Below, one piece after another: positions 33,101 through 45,628 of a stretch of DNA of 64,000 nucleotides. The stretch spans positions 49,812,443 to 49,876,442 of the forward strand of contig OZ022346.1 in assembly GCA_963989245.1 (NCBI GenBank). The letters run 5' to 3'. The position numbers and the translations under genes are program-made. Every line of letters begins with the position of its first letter. Position 1 is the first letter of the stretch. Under the pieces are notes generated by a model, which was given only the letters and a program-made list of their open reading frames with translations, searched no databases and had not been told where the DNA came from. This DNA is from Nansenia antarctica. Taxonomy: Eukaryota > Chordata > Actinopteri > Argentiniformes > Microstomatidae.

Positions 33101-36100
33101 TACCTAGTTAACTAGAACACTACTTTACATTGTTACCTAGTTAACTAGAACACTACTTTACATTGTTACCTAGTTAACTAGAACACTACTTTACCTTGTT
33201 ACCTAGTTAACTAGACCACTACTTTACATTGTTACCTAGTTAACTACAACACTACTTTACATTGTTACCTAGTTAACTAGAACACTACTTACATTGTTAC
33301 CTAGATAACTAGAACACTACTTTACATTGTTACCTAGTTAACTAGAACACTACTTTACATTGTTACCTAGTTAACTAGAACACTACTTTACATTGTTACC
33401 TAGTTAACTACAACACTACTTTACATTGTTACCTAGTTAACTAGAACACTACTTTACATTGTTACCTAGTTAACTACAACACTACTTTACATTGTTACCT
33501 AGTTAATTACAACACTACTTTACATTGTTACCTAGTTAACTAGAACACTACTTTACATTGTTACCTAGTTAACTAGAACACTACTTTACATTGTTACCTA
33601 GTTAACTAGAACACTACTTTACCTTGTTACCTAGTTAACTAGAACACTACTTTACATTGTTACCTAGTTAACTAGAACACCACTTTACATTGTTACCTAG
33701 TTAACTAGAACACTACTTTACATTGTTACCTAGTTAACTAGAACAGTACTTTACATTGTTACCTAGTTAACTACAACACTACTTTACATTGTTACCTAGT
33801 TAACTAGAACACCACTTTACATTGTTACCTAGTTAACTACAACACTACTTTACATTGTTACCTAGTTAACTAGAACACTACTTTACATTGTTACCTAGTT
33901 AACTAGAACACTACTTTACATTGTTACCTAGTTAACTAGAACACTACTTTACATTGTTACCTAGTTAACTACAACACTACTTTACATTGTTACCTAGTTA
34001 ACTAGAACACTACTTTACATTGTTACCTAGTTAACTAGAACACTACTTTACATTGTTACCTAGTTAACTAGAACACTACTTTACATTGTTACCTAGTTAA
34101 CTAGAACACTACTTTACATTGTTACCTAGTTAACTAGAACACTACTTTACCTTGTTACCTAGTTAACTAGAACACTACTTTACATTGTTACCTAGTTAAC
34201 TAGAACACTACTTTACATTGTTACCTAGTTAACTAGAACACTACTTTACATTGTTACCTAGTTAACTAGAACACTACTTTACATTGTTACCTAGTTAACT
34301 AGAACACCACTTTACATTGTTACCTAGTTAACTACAACACTACTTTACATTGTTACCTAGTTAACTACAACACTCCTTTACATTGTTACCTAGTTAACTA
34401 GAACACCACTTTACATTGTTACCTAGTTAACTACAACACTACTTTACATTGTTACCTAGTAAACTACAACACTACTTTACATTGTTACCTAGTTAACTAG
34501 AACACTACTTTACATTGTTACCTAGTTAACTAGAACACTACTTTACATTGTTACCTAGTTAACTAGAACACTACTTTACATTGTTACCTAGTTAACTAGA
34601 ACACTACTTTACATTGTTACCTAGTTAACTACAACACTACTTTACATTGTTACCTAGTTAACTAGAACACAACTTTACATTGTTACCTAGTTAACTAGAA
34701 CACTACTTTACATTGTTACCTAGTTAACTACAACACTACTTTACATTGTTACCTAGTTAACTAGAACACCACTTTACATTGTTACCTTGTTAACTAGAAC
34801 ACTACTTTACATTGTTACCTAGTTTACTAGAACACTACTTTACATTGTTACCTAGTTAACTAGAACACTACTTTACATTGTTACCTAGTTAACTAGAACA
34901 CTACTTTACCTTGTTACCTAGTTAACTACATTGTTACACTACTTTACATTGTTACCTAGGTAACTACAACACTACTTTACATTGTTACCTAGTTAACTAG
35001 AACACCACTTTACATTGTTACCTAGTTAACTAGAACACCACTTTACATTGTTACCTAGTTAACTAGAACACCACTTTACATTGTTACCTAGTTAACTACA
35101 ACACTACTTTACATTGTTACCTAGTTAACTAGAACACCACTTTACATTGTTACCTAGTTAACTACAACACTACTTTACATTGTTACCTAGTTAACTACAA
35201 CACTACTTTACATTGTTACCTATTTAACTACAACACTACTTTACCTTGTTACCTAGTTAACTAGACCACTACTTTACATTGTTACCTAGTTAACTACAAC
35301 ACTACTTTACATTGTTACCTAGTTAACTACAACACTACTTTACATTGTTACCTAGATAACTAGAACACTACTTTACATTGTTACCTAGTTAACTAGAACA
35401 CTACTTTACATTGTTACCTAGTTAACTAGAACACTACTTTACATTGTTACCTAGTTAACTAGAACACTACTTTACCTTGTTACCTAGTTAACTAGAACAC
35501 TACTTTACATTGTTACCTAGTTAACTAGAACACTACTTTACATTGTTACCTAGTTAACTAGAACACCACTTTACATTGTTACCTAGTTAACTAGAACACT
35601 ACTTTACATTGTTACCTAGTTAACTAGAACACTACTTTACATTGTTACCTAGTTAACTAGAACACTACTTTACATTGTTACCTAGTTAACTAGAACACTA
35701 CTTTACATTGTTACCTAGTTAACTAGAACACTACTTTACCTTGTTACCTAGTTAACTAGACCACTACTTTACATTGTTACCTAGTTAACTACAACACTAC
35801 TTTACATTGTTACCTAGTTAACTAGAACACTACTTACATTGTTACCTAGATAACTAGAACACTACTTTACCTTGTTACCTAGTTAACTAGAACACTACTT
35901 TACATTGTTACCTAGTTAACTAGAACACTACTTTACATTGTAACCTAGTTAACTAGAACACTACTTTACCTTGTTACCTAGTTAACTAGAACACTACTTT
36001 ACATTGTTACCTAGTTAACTAGAACACTACTTTACATTGTTACCTAGTTAACTAGAACACCACTTTACATTGTTACCTAGTTAACTAGAACACTACTTTA

Positions 36101-38984
36101 CATTGTTACCTAGTTAACTAGAACACTACTTTACATTGTTACCTAGTTAACTAGAACACTACTTTACATTGTTACCTAGTTAACTAGAACACTACTTTAC
36201 CTTGTTACCTAGTTAACTAGAACACCACTTTACATTGTTACCTAGTTAACTACAACACTCCTTTACATTGTTACCTAGTTAACTAGAACACTACTTTACA
36301 TTGTTACCTAGTTAACTAGAACACTACTTTACATTGTTACCTAGTTAACTACAACACTACTTTACATTGTTACCTAGTTAACTAGAACACCACTTTACAT
36401 TGTTACCTAGTTAACTACAACACTACTTTACATTGTTACCTAGTTAACTACAACACTACTTTACATTGTTACCTAGTTAACTACAACACTACTTTACATT
36501 GTTACCTAGTTAACTAGAACACCACTTTACATTGTTACCTAGTTAACTACAACACTACTTTACATTGTTACCTAGTTAACTAGAACACTACTTTACATTG
36601 TTACCTAGTTAACTACAACACTACTTTACATTGTTACCTAGTTAACTACAACACTACTTTACATTGTTACCTAGTTAACTAGAACACTACTTTACATTGT
36701 TACCTAGTTAACTAGAACACTACTTTACATTGTTACCTAGTTAACTAGAACACTACTTTACCTTGTTACCTAGTTAACTACAACACTACTTTACCTTGTT
36801 ACCTAGTTAACTAGACCACTACTTTACATTGTTACCTAGTTAACTACAACACTACTTTACATTGTTACCTAGTTAACTACAACACTACTTTACATTGTTA
36901 CCTAGATAACTAGAACACTACTTTACATTGTTACCTAGTTAACTAGAACACTACTTTACATTGTTACCTAGTTAACTAGAACACTACTTTACATTGTTAC
37001 CTAGTTAACTAGAACACTACTTTACCTTGTTACCTAGTTAACTAGAACACTACTTTACATTGTTACCTAGTTAACTAGAACACTACTTTACATTGTTACC
37101 TAGTTAACTAGAACACCACTTTACATTGTTACCTAGTTAACTAGAACACTACTTTACATTGTTACCTAGTTAACTAGAACACTACTTTACATTGTTACCT
37201 AGTTAACTAGAACACTACTTTACATTGTTACCTAGTTAACTAGAACACTACTTTACATTGTTACCTAGTTAACTAGAACACTACTTTACCTTGTTACCTA
37301 GTTAACTAGACCACTACTTTACATTGTTACCTAGTTAACTACAACACTACTTTACATTGTTACCTAGTTAACTAGAACACTACTTACATTGTTACCTAGA
37401 TAACTAGAACACTACTTTACATTGTTACCTAGTTAACTAGAACACTACTTTACATTGTTACCTAGTTAACTAGAACACTACTTTACATTGTTACCTAGTT
37501 AACTAGAACACTACTTTACCTTGTTACCTAGTTAACTAGAACACTACTTTACATTGTTACCTAGTTAACTAGAACACTACTTTACATTGTTACCTAGTTA
37601 ACTAGAACACCACTTTACATTGTTACCTAGTTAACTACAACACTACTTTACATTGTTACCTAGTTAACTACAACACTACTTTACATTGTTACCTAGTTAA
37701 CTACAACACTACTTTACATTGTTACCTAGTTAACTAGAACACTACTTTACATTGTTACCTAGTTAACTAGAACACTACTTTACCTTGTTACCTAGTTAAC
37801 TAGAACACTACTTTACATTGTTACCTAGTTAACTAGAACACCACTTTACATTGTTACCTAGTTAACTAGAACACTACTTTACATTGTTACCTAGTTAACT
37901 ACAACACTCCTTTACATTGTTACCTAGTTAACTAGAACACCACTTTACATTGTTACCTAGTTAACTACAACACTACTTTACATTGTTACCTAGTTAACTA
38001 CAACACTACTTTACATTGTTACCTAGTTAACTACAACACTACTTTACATTGTTACCTAGTTAACTAGAACACTACTTTACATTGTTACCTAGTTAACTAG
38101 AACACTACTTTACATTGTTACCTAGTTAACTAGAACACTACTTTACATTGTTACCTAGTTAACTAGAACACCACTTTACATTGTTACCTAGTTAACTACA
38201 ACACTACTTTACATTGTTACCTAGTTAACTAGAACACCACTTTACATTGTTACCTAGTTAACTACAACACTACTTTACATTGTTACCTAGTTAACTACAA
38301 CACTACTTTACATTGTTACCTAGTTAACTAGAACACTACTTTACATTGTTACCTAGTTAACTAGAACACTACTTTACATTGTTACCTAGTTAACTAAACC
38401 AACACCTACTTTACATTGTTACCTAGTTAACTAGAACACTACTTTACATTGTTACCTAGTTAACTAGAACACTACTTTACATTGTTACCTAGTTAACTAG
38501 AACACTACTTTACATTGTTACCTAGTTAACTACAACACTACTTTACATTGTTACCTAGTTAACTACAACACTACTTTACATTGTTACCTAGTTAACTAGA
38601 ACACTACTTTACATTGTTACCTAGTTAACTAGAACACTACTTTACATTGTTACCTAGTTAACTAGAACACTACTTTACATTGTTACCTAGTTAACTAGAA
38701 CACTACTTTACATTGTTACCTAGTTAACTAGAACACTACTTTACATTGTTACCTAGTTAACTAGAACGACTACTTTACATTGTTACCTAGTTAACTAGAA
38801 CAGTACTTTACATTGTTACATAGTTAACTACAACACTACTTACATTGTTACCTAGTTAACTAGAAACACTTTACATTGTTACCTAGTTAACTAGAACACT
38901 ACTTTACATTGTTACCTAGTTAACTAGAACACTACTTACCTTGTTACCTAGTTAACTAGAACACTACTTTACATTGTTACCTAG
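24123..38984. repeat. 33-bp satellite array, about 450 copies, higher-order structure
   Basis: Head-to-tail 33-bp monomer containing CTAGTTAACTAG, a perfect 12-bp palindrome, followed by AACACTACTTTACATTGTTAC. Variants are mostly single substitutions (ACAAC for AGAAC, ACCAC for ACTAC, CCTTG for CATTG, rare one-base deletions). Rare variants recur together at long spacing: ACATTGTTACACTAC with CTAGGTAAC at about 25781, 30767 and 34928; AACAGTAC at about 24594, 29579, 33742 and 38797. This shows higher-order blocks of about 4.2-5.0 kb. No coding frame. The array runs into the N gap, so its true length is unknown. Confidence 0.97.
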
Positions 38985-39184
38985 NNNNNNNNNNNNNNNN
39001 NNNNNNNNNNNNNNNNNNNNNNNNNNNNNNNNNNNNNNNNNNNNNNNNNNNNNNNNNNNNNNNNNNNNNNNNNNNNNNNNNNNNNNNNNNNNNNNNNNNN
39101 NNNNNNNNNNNNNNNNNNNNNNNNNNNNNNNNNNNNNNNNNNNNNNNNNNNNNNNNNNNNNNNNNNNNNNNNNNNNNNNNNNNN
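38985..39184. other. assembly gap (200 N)
   Basis: Run of exactly 200 N between satellite and a TC simple repeat, a placeholder-sized gap. Order and distance of sequence on its two sides are not assured. Confidence 0.99.
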
Positions 39185-39208
39185 TCTCTCTCTCTCTCTC
39201 TCTCTCTG
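39185..39208. repeat. TC simple repeat at gap edge
   Basis: (TC)n directly after the N run and directly beside the tdrd12 exon donor. Confidence 0.9.
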
Positions 39209-39210
39209 AC

Positions 39211-39338
39211 CTCGTCTGGGGCCTGTGAGTAGAGCAGATCCACCTCGTCCAGCACCAAGTGACACAGCCGCAGGAACATAAAGCAGTGGAAGGCCATCAG
39301 ACGCACCAGGCTGAAGGGAGTGGTCACAACCATCTGGC
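39211..39338 (-). CDS. tdrd12: TDRD12-like helicase, exon with DEVD box
   Basis: 128-nt exon between CTCCAG and GAG/GTCAGA. It encodes QMVVTTPFSLVRLMAF and CHLVLDEVDLLYSQAPDE; LVLDEVD is a DExD helicase motif II and VVTTP resembles motif Ib. With the next two exons this fits the degenerate DEAD-type helicase of TDRD12, a germline piRNA-pathway tudor protein. Downstream exons are lost in the gap or satellite. Confidence 0.68.
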
Positions 39339-39484
39339 CTGGAGACAGAAGGGTTAGGGAATGAGGGAATGACATATTCAAATATCCAACAATATACTAT
39401 ACAGTCAATTGTTGGAATTAGGTATTTTTGCTCTAGACCCAGGGTGCCCAATCTTTTTTGAACCAAGATCTACTTTTCAAGTAG

Positions 39485-39487
<3 letters not shown>

Positions 39488-39538
<51 letters not shown>
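39488..39538. repeat. CA microsatellite in a tdrd12-like intron
   Basis: (CA)n, followed at 39625-39690 by three copies of CCTCTCTAACCTCTAGGCTA with about 21-bp period. Confidence 0.9.
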
Positions 39539-39540
<2 letters not shown>

Positions 39541-39803
39541 CCCAGCCTGCATAGTAAACGCACAGGGGTTAATTGCCTTGCCACATGCAAGCGCCCTCCT
39601 GACCTTCCTATTGCAAGCCGGCCTCTCTAACCTCTAGGCTACCTCTCTAACCTCTAGGCTACCGGCCTCTCTAACCTCTAGGCTACCGTCACCCCCACCG
39701 CCGCCCCCCCCCAATGTTGTAATTCAACCCCCCCCCCCCCAAAACAATTTCTATGACTTCAACTAGAGCAAGTCTAATAGAGCCCCCGAGACAGTAGGCT
39801 TAC

Positions 39804-39957
39804 AGTTCTTCTGGATCTTGATCGTCTTGGCTTCGTCCTTCCCTAGTCCCACCAGTGCAATCATGGGGTGAAGGGACTGGGCAGTCTGGCATTCCTCCAG
39901 CCGGTCAAACACAGTCTGGGCCTTCTCCCACCCCGGGCACAGGATCACTGCTATGGG
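39804..39957 (-). CDS. tdrd12: TDRD12-like helicase, middle exon
   Basis: 154-nt exon, acceptor CCCCCAG and donor AACT/GTAAGC. Encodes PIAVILCPGWEKAQTVFDRL and MIALVGLGKDE, the region around helicase motif Ia (VLCP in place of the usual VLAPTREL). Confidence 0.68.
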
Positions 39958-40259
39958 CTGGGGGGGGGGACACCAGACGACAACAACAACAACACATGGG
40001 TATCTTCACTCACCACTTGATCGTTTTACTATGGATTTGTAGTAGTCCAGAAAACCACATCTAAAAATCAGCCTTCTGATAGCATGGAAAGTACTGGAGT
40101 TGGAACAATATTGTTCTATTGTACATATTTTAGCTAGTTTTAGGCTAGTCTGTTAATAACACAGACACTCCTACATTGACACTATGGAGACAGGCTTGAG
40201 CTTCCATCCTCCAGTCTGGTGTGTGTGTGTGTGTGTGCGTGTGTGTGTGCTGGGCTCAC

Positions 40260-40445
40260 CCCGGTGTGTGAGGAGAGGGTGCTGTAGCCTGAGGACAGCT
40301 GCATGTGAGCCAGTAACGGGGGGAGGTAGGTGAGGGGCTCGTCTGCGCTGCGGGAGATGAGGACCGTGTCACAGCCCCAGGCGACTGCTGGCCAGCAATA
40401 GCTTTCAGCCACCGACGGCCTAGTGAACTTCTGTCTCACTAGGAT
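40260..40445 (-). CDS. tdrd12: TDRD12-like helicase, Q-motif/Walker-A region exon
   Basis: 186-nt exon (62 codons), acceptor CTCCAG, donor GGG/GTGAGC. Encodes SYCWPAVAWGCDTVLISRSA and LTYLPPLL. This is the position where helicases carry the Walker A GKT; here it is SRSADEPLTYLPPLL, without the canonical lysine, consistent with divergence of this family or with loss of ATP binding. No upstream exon was recognised before the transposon nest. Confidence 0.68.
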
Positions 40446-41279
40446 CTGGAGAGAACACATATGACACATTCTAATGCTTTGGTCCTCATGTCGGGATCCG
40501 ATGTAATGATCTGACTTTTCTTTCGAAAAATGTGAATACATTTCCGCGTTGTTGAAAATCAATGACACACACGTCGCTAGTCAACTAACACAGCTTGTTT
40601 TGTGAGCCTGCTAACAATGTAAAGTAGTGTTATAGTTAACTAGATAGCAGTGGAAATTACTCACCGGCAATCCATTGCCTTGCAGTATTTTGGCTTGACT
40701 AGCGAGTTTGTGTTGTGATTCTCAACAACGTTGAAATGTAGTGTTTCAAAAGAAAAGTCCGAACACTTTGATTGGTTGCCGACATGCGGACCAATGATCA
40801 GACTGTGTCACATATATTATACACATTCGTCACCACAACATCTGACTTAGACAACTGACAATCAATGAATGTGATTTCACATCTTCCAGATCACATGTAG
40901 AAACCCTCATTCAATATTTTTATTAATATCAAATTGTTACAGCCGTAGTGTGTTGCAGGGCTTAAAGTGGGAAAAAATCCTGTGCCTGAAACTTTTTCTT
41001 GGGGAGGGGGGTCACAGTTTGAGATATTGGGAGAGCGGGTACAGAAGACAGCTTCTTGTCTCAATGTTTAAATGCATTAATACTATTTTATAGTCAATAC
41101 AAAATATATGTCTCAATGTTAAAATGCATTAATACTGTTTTATACTCAATACAAAATAAAATAATATATTTAGATGTCTTTAAAAGAACAAACTGATTAA
41201 ATCACTTAAGGCCAAACTGATTGCATCACTTATCAAGCCACTATCACTATAACAATAGATCAATAGATCTACATCAAGT

Positions 41280-41720
41280 AGAATACTGATGACTAGTGAC
41301 CAGTCAAGACCATTGGACTCCAGGATATCTTTGAGCTCCTGCATGAGGGCTGACGAGTTGGCGATGTTTACTTTCCTGCTGACTAGGTGTTGTGTTGTTA
41401 CTTTGGCCAGATCCTAAAAAAATCGAACAAGGACATTGAGGATTTTGTCCATGTTAAGATTAGTAGCTTTGTCGATATTAATTGAAAACGTTGCTTTTTT
41501 AAGCTTTTCACACAGCCGTTTTTTCAATTCCGGGACAAAGGCCATGTGTGTTTAAATAGCTGGCGTGCTGATTGGAAACGGACAGCTTTGTCAGTGCATT
41601 TTTGTCTTCTGATAGCTTCTTGCACAAATCGACGAGTGGCTGAGCCATTGTGAAAGACAGATCATGTTCAGCTATAAACGCGCACACTCGGATCTTTTGC
41701 TCGCAAACACGGTCGGCCAT
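41280..41720 (-). pseudogene. hAT-type transposase fragment, decayed
   Basis: From 41720 downward: FIAEHDLSFTMAQPLVDLCK, then after frame breaks ATFSINIDKATNLNMDKIL and LMQELKDILESNGLDWS. The order (AEH helix, then an Asp in a SINIDxATN context) is that of hAT transposases and of host genes derived from them. At least one frameshift and one stop. Confidence 0.6.
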
Positions 41721-41871
41721 TGAAGATGAAGTGGTAGGCTACCTGTAGCCGTCGCTCCCGGCAAGGTTGTTGTATGAGCAAGGTTTAAGAAACTTGGCTT
41801 CCATTTTAATAGACTCTTACTAAAGTTAGCGAGATAGCGGGCTGCTAAAAGCGAACGTCTCTACAAGCTAA

Positions 41872-44078
41872 AGGCCAATACACACAGCGTGCAATTTTTG
41901 TTGCACCACAACATTCGATTTTGAAGTTTGAATGGAAGTCTATGAGAAAATCTCATCCCAACGCATACGGCCCCGATTTTAATCGCACCGCGAAAATTCG
42001 ATTCCATTCGTGGATGAATGGGACAAAGCACACGGCGTGCAAGTTTTGTCGCACTGTCAAATTTTGCAAATTTTGTAAAAGTTTGTGGTGCGACGGATTA
42101 TTGCATCACAATGGGACAATTGGGAAAACTTCAACTGGTCTATCTAAATTAATTGAGTCACTCATAACGGGGAGAGAGACCACTGGAGCTAGCATCAAAA
42201 CACTAGTCTATTAGGGTACTGTACTGTTATAAACTGTTTAATAACAGCTTCCAATACAAACGGAACCAAATTAATTGTAACAGTTGTTTGTTTCTACCTG
42301 GCCCTGGCTAACAAACAAAGAGGTGGCTAGCTGGCTAGCTAACATTTCGGAGCTAGCATCAAAACACTAGTCTATTACGTTACTGTACTCTTATAAACTG
42401 TTTAATAACAGTTTCCAATACAAACGGAACCAAATTAATTGTAACAGTAGTTTGAAAAACATTAGTGTAACATACATAATACATACATGCAATTTCAAAG
42501 TACAAATATAGTGTTGTCAGGGCTTGACATTAAGCTTTTTCAGTGAATTTATCTATAACTTTGCATACCTGCATTCTTATGAATATGTTGTTTTTGTTTT
42601 TGATGAAATACGTGCTTTAGGGAGGGTATTAAGTTATTTAACATGATGGCATGTATTACATGTGAATAAAATATTACTAAAAAAGTATTATCATTGTTGT
42701 TATTTGTATTTTGTACTGTGCAGCCAAAAAGGCTATCGTAAATCTTTTAGCAAGTAACGTTATTTATACTTATAATATATACTATACTACAGGTGCTGGT
42801 CATATAATTAGAATATCATCAAAAAGTTGATTTATTTCAGTAATTCCATTCAAAAAGTGAAACTTGTATAATGTATACTGTATATATTATATTAGTTTAC
42901 TCAAAGATCTACGATAGCACGGGGTTGCCAGATTTCTAATCTAGCACGACTGAATGACCAGCCAAATTGTACACACGTTGTATAGACACTGTCCACTGAA
43001 AACCGGACATCTGGCAACCCAAAATTAATATTTACTCTACTGTACGTGTATGTAATTTACCGGTAACCTGAATGGATGAAATGGATGACGAAAAGCTCAT
43101 AACTTGTCAACCAGTCAACCTGACATCTTCAATTGTGGATGGAGCAATCATCTATTTTAACGGTTTGACAGTCAAGGGCAATATATGAACATCACCATCA
43201 GCCAGCCACTACACCTAGCCCACAGCTGCCACTATACACATTACTAGATCTACGAATTACTGCATGCATGATTTATTTCCGTGTCATGCCACATAGCTAC
43301 ACGGCACATCTCACATACAAGACGCCTATATTACATAATAATAACAATCGAGCATGTAGGCACAATATTGTAGCGCGAACGCAGGAACATTCGCTGCCGT
43401 GTAGTGGTGAGCACCCGGTCTTGCTGACCGCCCCTTGTAGTGGAGTTGTGTGGTGTCCTATGGCCTCGTGTCGGCCCGTATGGTTATGCTGTGGCTCGAT
43501 ATGAGCGTGCTTCTATGTGTGGCTTTATGAGCGTACTGTGGCTCCAATAGAGCGTGCCTTTTTTGTACACTGTTTGTAATGGTAATTAGGGAAACCAGCT
43601 CTAACTTATTGAACTATGCCGTCCTCCGAATCTATGTCCGGCTGATCATCGCCCATAATAATAAAGTGGCTTTTATAATACACCTTTCTGGCTGTGTGTT
43701 TTGTGCGCTCCCTCTCCTGACATTTTACCAATACCCCTAAATCAGGGGACCCACATATTTTATCACAATATGTCCAGTTGTATCTTGTAGAAATTGTGGA
43801 AGCAAGGCAAGCAATATTGGTAGAGCCTATTGTAATCAGCCTGCCTGGTCCGACTACGTAACAATAAAGTAACAATTGAGAATGGAATGTTGTGGTGCAA
43901 CAAAATTGCATCGCACGCCGTGTGCATTGGGATGAGATTCTTTATGATTTTCTCATAGACTTCAATGGTGTGAGTTGAAAATGGAATTTTGCGGTGCAAC
44001 AAAATCGCATCGCACGCCGTGTGCATTGCAATCGAATGTTGTGGTGCAACAAAAATTGCACGCCGTGTGCATTGGCCT
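41872..44078. mobile_element. 2.2-kb non-autonomous DNA transposon with TAA target duplication
   Basis: Inverted ends of about 50 bp, differing at very few positions: AGGCCAATACACACAGCGTG at 41872 and the complement ending 44078. TAA is duplicated at 41869-41871 and 44079-44081, the TWA preference of PIF/Harbinger elements. Subterminal motifs (GCACGCCGTGTGCATTG) repeat near both ends. No transposase seen. Confidence 0.75.
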
Positions 44079-44347
44079 TAACATTACACTCATTCAAACT
44101 TCTTAAGGCCCGCCCCACTACTCTGCCTCCGATTGGCTAGAAGTCGTTGGTTGGCTTGAGCAATGTGATAGTTCGGCGGAACTGTCTCTTTGCTGAAGAT
44201 GACTCTTTAAATTACGATTAGGGATAGACGGTTTTTCGGTTAAACCGAAAACCGGGGTTTCTAAAATTAGAAACGTTTTTTTATCAAAACCGTCTGAAAC
44301 CGGATTATTTATTTTTTTAATTTTTTTTAGAAGAATAAAATAGAATA

Positions 44348-44811
44348 AGAATAAAACTGGAACATGTCACATATTTGTCGTGTGTGAAAATAAAAATGAT
44401 ACAGTCTGAATCTGCCGCACAATGAGTGAGAGGTTTGGTCAGTTGTGAAGAATAACTGAGGATTAATATCTAATTGGGATTATATTTAAGGGTAACGAAT
44501 CACTCTATGGGAAAGATAGTTGCCTTCAGTTATTGGTAGATAGGAAAGGTTTTTTACAATTACTCGCTTACATTTAATAAGATCATTTTCGCTGCTCTCT
44601 GTAAAGCGCATTGGGTCACTTTTGTGAGAAATGCGCTATAGAAATAAAATGTGATTTGATTTGATATCAATCAATCAAACTTTATTTATGTTCTATAGCA
44701 CACATCATGCATTGAATGTAACTCCAAGTGCAGTATTTACTAAACCACAATATAATAAAACAAGAGCTATACGGATCAAGAGTGTACTTTGTGCACAGCG
44801 CCACTGTGTGT
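44348..44811. repeat. 465-bp direct repeat, copy 1 (tail-to-tail LINE ends)
   Basis: Nearly the same as 45164-45628. It contains a plus-strand L2-like 3' end (GCGCTATAGAAATAAAATGT, 44630 region) joined tail-to-tail with a minus-strand LINE-like end (CAATCAAACTTTATTTATGT, 44676 region), giving a near-palindrome at the junction. Confidence 0.8.
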
Positions 44812-45163
44812 CACAAGTTCACCTTCAGAGCGGGTGTTCAGCGCAGCAGGCAACATTGTAAGTCCGTTCCGAGCGCAGCTGAATCCTGAAAAGGTGAACA
44901 TGCTCGTGTTTCTTGCGAAGAACCTCGATTAACGGACTATTTAATAGCCTTTAATAGCTTTTATGCTCATTTTTTGTTACTGCCAGTTTTTGTTATTTAG
45001 TTATTAGCCATAGGTTGTGAATTAGAATTAGAATGAATGTGATCAGTGATATCTTTGCACAATTGTTTTACCTGCTTGCACTCAATTTGCACTCGTTTGT
45101 ATTTATATTTATAGATGTTTTTGTTTACGTTTTCTATTCTATTGTATATTCTATGTTGCTCAA

Positions 45164-45628
45164 AGAATAAAACTGGAACATGTCACATGTTTGTCGTGTG
45201 TGAAAATAACAATGATACAGTCTGAATCTGCCGCGAAATGAGTGAGAGGTTTGGTCAGTTGTGAAGAATAACTGAGGATTAATATCTAATTGGGATTATA
45301 TTTAAGGGTAACGAATCACTCTATGAGAAAGATAGTTGCCTTCAGTTATTGGTAGATAGGAAAGGTTTTTTACAATTACTCGCTTACATTTAATAAGATA
45401 ATTTTCGCTGCTCTCTGTAAAGCGCATTGGGTCACTTTTGTGAGAAATGCGCTATAGAAATAAAATGTGATTTGATTTGATATCAATCAATCAATCAAAC
45501 TTTATTTATGTTCTATAGCACAAATCATGCATTGAATGTAACTCCAAGTGCAGTATTTACTAAACCACAATATAATAAAACAAGAGCTATACGGATCAAG
45601 AGTGTTTGTGCACAGCGCCACTGTGTGT
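45164..45628. repeat. 465-bp direct repeat, copy 2
   Basis: Second copy, offset about 816 bases from the first, with a handful of substitutions and small indels. Confidence 0.85.

Noticed and set aside
24123..38984. Regular short repeats suggesting a CRISPR array
   Set aside because: There are no unique spacers: the 33-bp unit is contiguous head-to-tail, and the context is vertebrate.
24123..38984. Centromere identity of the satellite
   Set aside because: Higher-order structure is suggestive, but genes lie close on both sides and no centromere evidence can be seen from sequence alone.
38974..39466. Frames spanning the N run
   Set aside because: The translation crosses undetermined bases; only the exon at 39211-39338, with splice sites, is supported.
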